This document shows, piece after piece, positions 8,653 through 15,810 of a DNA stretch of 64,000 nucleotides. The notes below the pieces were generated by a model. That model searched no databases and was not told the origin of the DNA. It saw only the letters and a list, made by a program, of their open reading frames with translations. The translations under genes were made by a program, and so were the position numbers. The DNA is taken from the NCBI RefSeq assembly GCF_013166605.1, contig NZ_JABKKF010000012.1:28805-92804 (forward strand), written 5' to 3'. Each line of letters opens with the position of its first letter. The stretch's first letter is position 1. This DNA comes from Xylanibacter muris. GTDB taxonomy: Bacteria > Bacteroidota > Bacteroidia > Bacteroidales > Bacteroidaceae.

Positions 8653-9927
8653 ATGCATACATCATGTAATAAAAGAGACCCGAGAAAACGCATGCCAACG
8701 TGCAAGCCGGAGACGGAAGCGAAATATCGCCCGGCTTTGGGACTGTACACCACAACCCGTCTCTCCTCTGTTGAGATTTGTCGGCAGTGCGGAATATCCA
8801 TCAGCGGATTTTCCCGTTATATAAGTACTTATCATCGTCATCTGATGCTGGAACGCAACGGCATCAGGTGCAGTGAGGCGGAAGCCGGCAGCATCAAGAT
8901 AAGCCAACGGCGCGGGCAGCGTCCCGAAACCCATGCCAAATACAAGGAGGCTATTGCGGCTTGTGACAGCATGGACTACATAGAGTACAATGTATCTCAG
9001 ATTGCCCGTGAATTCGGATTGAACGGTACTAATCTCGGCAGACAGTTGCGGACGCATTATCCCGAAGTACTGGAATTACGGGAGCGGGCGAGGAAACGTT
9101 CAGGATTGGATGACGGTCTGCCACGCGGTACACGCTCCTGGTGCAAGGAACAATATGCAGAGGCTATAGAGCTTTTGCGTGCCGACCGTTATATCACGGT
9201 ACAGGATGTCGCCGTGCGTTGCAATGTCTCATACTCGGGACTGGAGCAACATCTGATATTTTACCATAAGGAGCTTGTGGATAATCGTATTAAGATACGT
9301 AAGAAAGCGGTAAGACAGCGGTGTAAAGGAGAAATAACGGGACGCGGAACGCTCCATGCTCCTACCCCTGAAATAATCGGGAAATATGCGAAAGCCATAC
9401 ACCTATACCGTACTACACCGCTGTCCGCCCGGAAAATAGCCAAGCAGACAGGAGTATCTGTAAAAGGCTTTTACGAATACTTGCGAACCTGGCACAAGGA
9501 TTTGATTTGCAGACGTAAAGGTATCCCTTACGAGGAAGGCAAGCCTGTGGACTGGTCATCCGTGAGGAGATACAATCCTTCCACAGCAGCCAAATATGCT
9601 GACGCCATAGCCCGTTTGAAAGAAGGTGGATTTACTACGGCAAAGGTCGCGGCAGAATTTGGGTTGCATCCTGAGTGTTTGAGGCGATATTTGAAAGAAC
9701 ATGAGCCGGAACTGCATGCCGGTTTGGCAATGAAAAAGATGGAGAATGGCAAAATGGTATCGCCTAAAAGTATGGAGAAATACAAGGAAGCCATACATCT
9801 GTATGAAACGACTTCGGAATCCCTGAAATCCATATCCCGACGTTTCGGACTGAATGACTGCTCGTTGGGGCAATTTATCAAACGGCATTTCCCCGAACTT
9901 ATGGAACACCGTAAGCTAAGGGAATAA
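8653..9927 (+). CDS. Protein of six tandem helix-turn-helix units
   Basis: This 424-residue basic protein has no signal peptide. It is built from six repeats of about 55-70 residues starting near residues 20, 92, 163, 236, 307 and 370. Each has the pattern Y-x2-AI-x-L, then I/V-A-x2-F/C-G/N-V/L, then a recognition-like helix and a basic tail with H-x-E/D-L. Examples are VSQIAREFGLNGTNLGRQL, VAAEFGLHPECLRRYL and ISRRFGLNDCSLGQF. This is the HTH pattern of resolvase/transposase-type DNA-binding domains. No catalytic domain is visible. It begins 12 bp after the tip gene, so it is probably cotranscribed with the fimbrial operon and may regulate it or bind repeated DNA; function is inferred only. 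An alternative start is Met14 (8692). Confidence 0.65.
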   Translation: MHTSCNKRDPRKRMPTCKPETEAKYRPALGLYTTTRLSSVEICRQCGISISGFSRYISTYHRHLMLERNGIRCSEAEAGSIKISQRRGQRPETHAKYKEAIAACDSMDYIEYNVSQIAREFGLNGTNLGRQLRTHYPEVLELRERARKRSGLDDGLPRGTRSWCKEQYAEAIELLRADRYITVQDVAVRCNVSYSGLEQHLIFYHKELVDNRIKIRKKAVRQRCKGEITGRGTLHAPTPEIIGKYAKAIHLYRTTPLSARKIAKQTGVSVKGFYEYLRTWHKDLICRRKGIPYEEGKPVDWSSVRRYNPSTAAKYADAIARLKEGGFTTAKVAAEFGLHPECLRRYLKEHEPELHAGLAMKKMENGKMVSPKSMEKYKEAIHLYETTSESLKSISRRFGLNDCSLGQFIKRHFPELMEHRKLRE

Positions 9928-10106
9928 TCTTTGGAATTGTTTTAAGCCCTATTCTTGAAAGGCAGAATAAGTTATGCCATGCTGTATCTTTAAAAAGCTA
10001 AAAGCCTTTAGCCTGATTCAGTAAGCGGGGGTATGGCAGAACAAAAACAAAATAGAGCCTTGTTTTGTAAATGTATGATAGCGAGCCTGCATGTTTGTAT
10101 GCCAAA

Positions 10107-11936
10107 CTATCCCTTACCGGTCATGGAGGAAAGGAATCCGTTGAGCAACTCTTCGTCAACATCACCGAGCATGGCCTCTTTTTCCGCATCGCGTGCGATG
10201 GCGGAGAGCCATGCGGCACGGGCATTCTCCGCATCGCAGGTTATTTGCCGGATATCGTCATCGGTGATGGTCTCTATACCGTAGTAGTTGAGAATAGTGC
10301 TGTAGGTCCAGTTCCACATCCATTCGGAATAATTGTCGTTCATGTCCGTAAACCTTTCCACGATGCCGGCAACAGTGCTTATATTGCCGCTCCGTATGTC
10401 GTCTTCAAGGCGTGTCAGCTCATCATGCGGTACAAGCATTCCCGCAAGGTCGGTCCATTCTCCTGTTCCGGCAGCACTGTAGGGGAGTGTGCATGGATGT
10501 GTGTTTACTGCATTCCCGAAAAACATCTTTATTGCCATGTCATAGATTCGTATGCCTTTTTCGAGCGAGCTTTTTCTTATCACACATGAGCCGTATTCGT
10601 ATTCCTCCGTGTCGCAGCACTGTTCCGTGCGCAGCCGTTCGAGCACTTTTTTCCCTCTTATGGCCTTTTGTATTGTGTATGGGCTCAGCCAGTTGAAGTT
10701 TACGATGCTCTTTCTTCCTGTGTGCGGCCTCATGTCGCGTTTTGGCCATTTTGCCGTATCCCTGTATGTGCCTACTGTCGTGAGGTTGCATCCCGGAACG
10801 AGATAAGTCTTGTCTGCTGTGGCTATGATGTAGGAGAAAGGCATGTCCGCAGTGTCTGGGTGATTCTGTATCTTTCCCATACACATTGAAAACGCACCGA
10901 TTGTCGCGGGCATGAGTATGTGTGCTCCGCTGGCGGTCTTTGCTCCGCGTTCAAGTGTGCCGTAGTGTATAGGCCCGAGCTTGTAGGCATGGTTGCTGTA
11001 GTTGGTTGCCGAGCCGGCGTTGTAGAAAGAGAACATCCCTCCGATTAAGAGTGTTGACTTATGGTGGCTGACGGTGAACGGACCGCAGAACGCCGCGCAT
11101 GCCTCACCGTTGTCCATGTATGAGTTTGCGAAGAACACACTGCTTTCGGCCGAGAATCCTTTTCCTACATGGCATGCCTCGCCCACGAAACAGTTGTAGA
11201 GCTTTGCTCCGCCCAGGACAGACGCTCCGGCCGATACTATCGTGTTTTCGCAAATCACGTCGTTGCCTATGTATACGCTTGCATCTTCTGTGCCCGACAG
11301 TGTACTGTCGTACAGCCTTGACGCGCAGTTTATCTCTGTGTCATCGCCTATAGACGTGTTGATTATTTCCCGTGTGTTGACTATTTTCACCCTGTAGCCG
11401 ACTGTGCCGGATGACGGCCTGCGTGCGGCACAGTCTTTTTTCACCATTTCCCGGATAAGTCCGTGCAGGGTCTTGTCTTGTCCGGCATTTACCATGAATG
11501 CCGCCATCTGCGATGTTATCCCGTCGTAGATAATCACATTTCCGTCACCGGCCTCGTTGAGCACTGCCACAGGAGTGCCTTCACCGAAAGTGGCTGTCTC
11601 ATCACAGGTCATCCGTCCGACATTGGATATGTAGCATTCTTCACCTATGGTGTAGCCCGAGATATAATTCCCTATGTTCTCAATCAGGCAATTGTCTCCT
11701 ATTGCGACATTGTGCAGCGTGGCATTGAATATCCCGGAGTGCCGCATGAAGCCTTCCTCTATCTCAATATGCTTGTCGAATACTCCGAGGCTTATCTCAC
11801 CGCAAAATGAGGTGTTGCGCACGTATGCCGGATTGAAGTCATCCGACACGCTGATATTGTTCCAGTCTTCGGCTGTGCAGCCGCTCTGTTCGAGTGCTTC
11901 TATCTCGTCAAGTGTAAGGCTTCTGCAGTTGTCCAT
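10107..11936 (-). CDS. DUF4954-family left-handed beta-helix protein
   Basis: This 609-residue cytoplasmic protein has no signal peptide. Residues ~40-330 hold hexapeptide-like repeats (IGDNCLIENIGNYISGYTIG, IGNDVICENTIVSAGASVLG, YNCFVGEACHVGKGF), the pattern of left-handed parallel beta-helices in acyl- and nucleotidyltransferases. The C-terminal third is mainly helical. It resembles the DUF4954 proteins widespread in Bacteroidales, whose activity I do not know. It lies 53 bp downstream of hflX on the same strand and is likely cotranscribed. By fold it may be a sugar-nucleotide or acyl-transfer enzyme, but no active site could be assigned. Confidence 0.7.
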   Translation of the reverse strand: MDNCRSLTLDEIEALEQSGCTAEDWNNISVSDDFNPAYVRNTSFCGEISLGVFDKHIEIEEGFMRHSGIFNATLHNVAIGDNCLIENIGNYISGYTIGEECYISNVGRMTCDETATFGEGTPVAVLNEAGDGNVIIYDGITSQMAAFMVNAGQDKTLHGLIREMVKKDCAARRPSSGTVGYRVKIVNTREIINTSIGDDTEINCASRLYDSTLSGTEDASVYIGNDVICENTIVSAGASVLGGAKLYNCFVGEACHVGKGFSAESSVFFANSYMDNGEACAAFCGPFTVSHHKSTLLIGGMFSFYNAGSATNYSNHAYKLGPIHYGTLERGAKTASGAHILMPATIGAFSMCMGKIQNHPDTADMPFSYIIATADKTYLVPGCNLTTVGTYRDTAKWPKRDMRPHTGRKSIVNFNWLSPYTIQKAIRGKKVLERLRTEQCCDTEEYEYGSCVIRKSSLEKGIRIYDMAIKMFFGNAVNTHPCTLPYSAAGTGEWTDLAGMLVPHDELTRLEDDIRSGNISTVAGIVERFTDMNDNYSEWMWNWTYSTILNYYGIETITDDDIRQITCDAENARAAWLSAIARDAEKEAMLGDVDEELLNGFLSSMTGKG

Positions 11937-11989
11937 CTTTTGTAAAAACAGTAGGTTGGGTGATGTGTCTTGCCGTGTGTGGCTTGGGG

Positions 11990-13237
11990 TTATTCGTAAT
12001 CCTGATAAAGGAAATCGTTGTACGGATATTTCTGCACATGCAGTTCGCGTACTTTTTTATATAATATGTCGCGCAGCTCGTCGATGTTTTGCTTCTCCCG
12101 TGCCGAGATGAATATGCAGTCTTCGTTCTCGTGTGCCATCCATGTGCGTTTAAGTTCATCGAGGGTGATATTTTCCTTTGTCGGAGGGGTAAGGTCGTCC
12201 GGTTCTTTTTCCGTCCATGTGTATGCGTCGATTTTGTTGAAGACGATCATCGACGGTTTATCCGCACATCCCAATTCGGCCAACGTTTTCTCCACAACCT
12301 TTATCTGATCCTCAAAGTCGGGATGAGATATGTCCACAACATGGAGAAGAAGGTCGGCCTCGCGCACCTCGTCGAGTGTCGACTTGAATGAGTCGACAAG
12401 GTCGGTCGGCAGCTTGCGTATGAATCCCACTGTGTCGGCGAGCAGGAATGGCAGATTGTCGATTACCATTTTGCGTACGGTGGTGTCGAGCGTGGCGAAT
12501 AGCTTGTTTTCTGCGAACACCTCGCTTTTCGACAACAGGTTCATAAGGGTTGATTTTCCCACGTTGGTATATCCCACGAGAGCCACCCGTATGAGTCTCC
12601 CCCTGTTCTTACGTTGTGTGGTTTTCTGTCTGTCAATCTCCACGAGCCTCTGTTTCAGCAGTGTGATACGCTGGAGAATTATACGGCGGTCCATTTCGAG
12701 CTGTGTCTCACCCGGGCCGCGCAGTCCTACGCTTCCCTTTCCTCCACCGCTTCCTGAGCCTCCGCCCTGCCTCTCGAGGTGGGTCCATAGTCTTTGCAGG
12801 CGTGGCAGCATATAACGGTGCTGCGCCAGTTCCACTTGGGTCTTTGCCTCTGCTGTCTGCGCACGCATTGCAAAAATATCGAGTATGAGCGATGTGCGGT
12901 CGAGAATCTTCACGCCTAACGCCTTTTCTATGTTGCGTATTTGTTTTGCCGAAAGCTCATCGTCGAAAATTACCATTCCGACCTCACGCTCGGCATCTTC
13001 CTCGTCTTGGATATATTGTCTGATTTCTTCTAATTTTCCGCTGCCTATATATGTCACGGAACTCGGGCCTCCCAGTCTCTGCGTGAAACGTTTCACGGTG
13101 ACGGCTCCTGCCGTGTCTGCAAGAAATTCCAGCTCGTCAAGATATTCTTTTGTCTTGTTCTCGTCCTGAGAAGGTGTTATCAGTCCGACCAACACTGCTG
13201 TTTCAGCTTTTGCTTCTGATATTACAAATTCTTTCAT
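11990..13237 (-). CDS. hflX: GTPase HflX
   Basis: This 415-residue ribosome-associated GTPase binds the 50S subunit and splits or rescues stalled ribosomes under stress. An N-terminal HflX domain contains RLGGPSSVTYIGSGKLEEI. Then come a Gly-rich loop and GPGETQLEMDRR, a family hallmark. The G domain follows with P-loop ALVGYTNVGKST, switch motif TLDTT, G3 ADTVGFI and G4 FNKID. An in-frame upstream ATG at 13441 would add 68 residues without homology. The -7 box at 13267-13274 would lie inside that extension, so the start at 13237 was chosen. Confidence 0.95.
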   Translation of the reverse strand: MKEFVISEAKAETAVLVGLITPSQDENKTKEYLDELEFLADTAGAVTVKRFTQRLGGPSSVTYIGSGKLEEIRQYIQDEEDAEREVGMVIFDDELSAKQIRNIEKALGVKILDRTSLILDIFAMRAQTAEAKTQVELAQHRYMLPRLQRLWTHLERQGGGSGSGGGKGSVGLRGPGETQLEMDRRIILQRITLLKQRLVEIDRQKTTQRKNRGRLIRVALVGYTNVGKSTLMNLLSKSEVFAENKLFATLDTTVRKMVIDNLPFLLADTVGFIRKLPTDLVDSFKSTLDEVREADLLLHVVDISHPDFEDQIKVVEKTLAELGCADKPSMIVFNKIDAYTWTEKEPDDLTPPTKENITLDELKRTWMAHENEDCIFISAREKQNIDELRDILYKKVRELHVQKYPYNDFLYQDYE

Positions 13238-13266
13238 CGGCACTTTAATATATGAATAATTGGCTA

Positions 13267-13274
13267 CAAAATTA
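13267..13274 (-). promoter_or_regulatory. hflX promoter -7 box
   Basis: TAATTTTG on the minus strand fits the Bacteroidota TAnnTTTG box. It lies 30 bp upstream of the chosen hflX start, giving a leader of roughly 20-25 nt. Confidence 0.5.
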
Positions 13275-13348
13275 ACAAATAACGTTGATATATGCAAGCC
13301 GGCTAAACCTTTTGTTATGATTTTCGTCATACTATGGAAATAAAACAA

Positions 13349-13356
13349 TAACTTTG
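13349..13356 (+). promoter_or_regulatory. Promoter -7 box for the first PL11 lyase
   Basis: TAACTTTG matches the TAnnTTTG consensus and lies 31 bp upstream of the start at 13387, in the divergent hflX/lyase intergenic region. Confidence 0.6.
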
Positions 13357-13386
13357 CATCAGAACAACTAATCTTAATAAAAACAA

Positions 13387-15465
13387 ATGAAAAGACTTTA
13401 TTTATCCGCATTAATATTCTTGTGTACATCCGTGTGGGCACAGCCGCGCTACGACATGAAAAGAATACAGCGTGAGAATCTTGGCCGCGGAGTGGTGGCC
13501 CTGCGTAATGACGGTAAGGTGTTCGTGTCGTGGAGAACGTTATTATCTGATAAAAAGGGTCAGGCCTTCGATGTTTACCGTAACGGAACGAAGTTAAACG
13601 ACGCCCCTCTTACTACGGGAGGCACATTCTTCATAGATAACGAGCCTTTGGAGGGAGACGCAGTGTATGAGGTGCGTAGCGGGAAACAATGTGCCTCTTA
13701 TACCCTGAAGGCGGATTCTCCTGAAGGATACATACCCGTGAGGCTTGACAAGCCGGCTGACGGTGTGACACCCGACGGCAGAAAATATACATATTCGGCA
13801 AATGATGCCTCTGTGGGAGATGTCGACGGTGACGGAGAGTATGAGATAATACTGAAGTGGGATCCCTCAAATGCAAGGGACAATGCCCATGCAGGCTTTA
13901 CCGGAAACACATATATCGACTGCTATAAAATATCAGGGGAGAGGCTTTGGCGCATTGATTTGGGGCGTAACATCCGGAGTGGTGCCCATTATGTTCCGTT
14001 CATAGTATATGATTTCGATGGTGACGGACGTGCCGAACTTATGGTAAAGACTTCCGACGGAACTGTCGACGGGCTTGGAAAAGTAATAGGAAATCCTGAT
14101 GCCGACTACCGTGAGGATGCCGCTGAGGCCGCAGTATGGCTTAAGGATCATAAGGATGAGATAAAGCTTCAGGAAGAACAGGAGGCCCGTATGCGCAAGG
14201 AATGGGAAGAGATGCGCAGACAGGGGAAGCGTCCCGGTAGCGGACAGATGAATGGGCGCGGTGCCGGAAGCCGGAGGATGCCGTCCCGACGTTTCGGTTT
14301 TCAGGGTACAAACAAAACAGGACGTATTCTTTCCGGTTCGGAGTATATAACTGTTTTCAATGGTCTTACGGGGGCGGCCATGGCCACAGAGGAGTATATT
14401 CCACAGCGCGGAATGCCACAGTCGTGGGGTGACGGTCATGGTAACAGGTCAGAGCGTTATCTTGCCGGATTAGGATATTTTGACGGTAAGCGTGCAAGTG
14501 CGTTCTTCTGTCGCGGATACTATACCCGTACTGTCATTGCCGCATGGGACTGGGACGGTAGGAAACTTACAAACAGATGGACTTTTGATACAGATAATCC
14601 AAAGTGGAAGTCATACGCAGGTCAGGGAAATCATAATCTGCGTGTGGCGGATGTCGACGGTGACGGATGTGACGAGATAACATACGGCTCCATGGCCGTA
14701 GACCATGACGGAACGGGACTTTATAATACAGGAATGGGGCATGGCGATGCCTTGCATCTGACGGTTTTCGACCCTAAGTCCGACGAGCTGCAGCTTTGGG
14801 ACTGCCATGAGAACCGCCGCGACGGAAGCGAGCTTAGGAATGCAAGGACCGGTGAGATTATCTTTCAGATAAAGAGCGGTATGGACGTCGGCCGTTGCAT
14901 GGCTGCGGATATAGACCCGACAAACCCTGGTCTGGAAATGTGGAGCTCAGACAGCCACGGTATAAGAAATATTCACGGAGACAAGGTCGTTCCGAAACCT
15001 GAGAGTGCAAATGAGGATACGGATCCAACAGACAACGAGGACAACACCGCATTATTCGTGCGCGGCAAGAGAGTGCCGACCAATTTCGCCGTCTGGTGGG
15101 ATGATGACCTGCTCAGGGAACTGCTCGACCACGAAACCGTGTATAAGTATGACTGGACCACAGGATACGTTAATGATATCATGAAGTTCGAGGGATGTAA
15201 GTTCAACAATGGGACGAAGTCAAATCCATGTCTCAGCGGTGACATTCTCGGTGACTGGCGTGAGGAGGTGGTCGTAAGGACGGAAGACAGTAGCGAGTTG
15301 CGAATATATGTGAGTCCTATATATACGGATTACAGGATAAACTGTCTGATGGAAGACATTCCATACAGGATAAGCATAGCTACGGAGAACGTAGGATATA
15401 ATCAGCCTCCGGAAACCGGTTTCTATCTCGGACCGGACAAGAGCGTAGTGGACTTTTTGAAATAA
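13387..15465 (+). CDS. Rhamnogalacturonan lyase, polysaccharide lyase family 11
   Basis: This 692-residue protein has a cleavable signal peptide (cut after SVWA, about residue 18). PL11 enzymes cleave the alpha-1,4 bond between rhamnose and galacturonate in rhamnogalacturonan I by beta-elimination. Visible PL11 features are the N-terminal RGVVALRNDGKVFVSWR, calcium-binding DVDGDGEYEIILKWDPSN and DFDGDGRAELMVKT motifs, VADVDGDGCDEITYG, and the C-terminal LSGDILGDWREEVVVRT. Residues ~248-313 form a charged Glu/Arg then Gly/Arg-rich insertion absent from the neighbouring paralogue. It has no C-terminal T9SS domain, so it is probably periplasmic. It acts with the adjacent PL11 and GH2 genes in pectin breakdown. 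Confidence 0.9.
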   Translation: MKRLYLSALIFLCTSVWAQPRYDMKRIQRENLGRGVVALRNDGKVFVSWRTLLSDKKGQAFDVYRNGTKLNDAPLTTGGTFFIDNEPLEGDAVYEVRSGKQCASYTLKADSPEGYIPVRLDKPADGVTPDGRKYTYSANDASVGDVDGDGEYEIILKWDPSNARDNAHAGFTGNTYIDCYKISGERLWRIDLGRNIRSGAHYVPFIVYDFDGDGRAELMVKTSDGTVDGLGKVIGNPDADYREDAAEAAVWLKDHKDEIKLQEEQEARMRKEWEEMRRQGKRPGSGQMNGRGAGSRRMPSRRFGFQGTNKTGRILSGSEYITVFNGLTGAAMATEEYIPQRGMPQSWGDGHGNRSERYLAGLGYFDGKRASAFFCRGYYTRTVIAAWDWDGRKLTNRWTFDTDNPKWKSYAGQGNHNLRVADVDGDGCDEITYGSMAVDHDGTGLYNTGMGHGDALHLTVFDPKSDELQLWDCHENRRDGSELRNARTGEIIFQIKSGMDVGRCMAADIDPTNPGLEMWSSDSHGIRNIHGDKVVPKPESANEDTDPTDNEDNTALFVRGKRVPTNFAVWWDDDLLRELLDHETVYKYDWTTGYVNDIMKFEGCKFNNGTKSNPCLSGDILGDWREEVVVRTEDSSELRIYVSPIYTDYRINCLMEDIPYRISIATENVGYNQPPETGFYLGPDKSVVDFLK

Positions 15466-15484
15466 TTTTGGTTTTTGTGTTGTG

Positions 15485-15516
15485 GGGCCGGGGATTCCAG
15501 TATAAATCCCTGGCCC
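15485..15516 (+). terminator. Terminator-like hairpin after the first PL11 gene
   Basis: A 12-bp stem with one G-T pair joins GGGCCGGGGATT (15485-15496) and AATCCCTGGCCC (15505-15516), beginning 19 bp after the stop. It is followed by TGTTAT, a weak T tract. Confidence 0.5.
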
Positions 15517-15572
15517 TGTTATATGAAAGGTAAATGTAAACATTAGGCGTATATGCGAATGACAAGATAATA

Positions 15573-15663
15573 ATGCAATAAACCAACGTTTTCGATAAGT
15601 CAAATGGGCAATGCCAAGCATGCTTAGGCATTGTCATGGCGAGAAAAGGTTGGGTAAATCCAA
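15573..15663 (+). repeat. Dispersed repeat, family 1, copy A
   Basis: It runs from ATGCAATAAACCAACGTTTT to the end of GGTTGGGTAAATCCAAC. It contains the shared block CATGGCGAGAAAAGGT and an inner palindrome, CAATGCC...GGCATTG enclosing AAGCATGCTT. It is closely similar to 26990-27079 (reverse) and 33621-33695. Confidence 0.75.
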
Positions 15664-15703
15664 CTTTTTATTTAAATAAGTATCGGATTTAAATAAAATG
15701 GCG

Positions 15704-15711
15704 TAACTTTG
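15704..15711 (+). promoter_or_regulatory. Promoter -7 box for the second PL11 lyase
   Basis: TAACTTTG is a perfect TAnnTTTG box, implying a leader of about 93 nt before the ATG at 15811. The dispersed repeat copy A lies directly upstream. Confidence 0.6.
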
Positions 15712-15810
15712 CAGGGCTACTTAAAAACAATCGGGGGTCTCTGTGGGTTCTCCAGCGACTGTATCAGAAATAAATAAAAACAGATAATACAACTTTAAAC
15801 AGATTGAAAT

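Larger units (their letters stand above)
15466..15810. other. Intergenic region between the two PL11 genes
   Basis: No gene is visible here. In order it holds a terminator-like hairpin (15485-15516), one copy of the ~85-nt dispersed repeat (15573-15663), a -7 box (15704-15711) and a ~93-nt untranslated leader to the second lyase. Confidence 0.6.

Noticed and set aside
13238..13441. 68-residue N-terminal extension of HflX
   Set aside because: It overlaps the divergent lyase gene and contains the -7 box. Family homology begins at the ATG at 13237.
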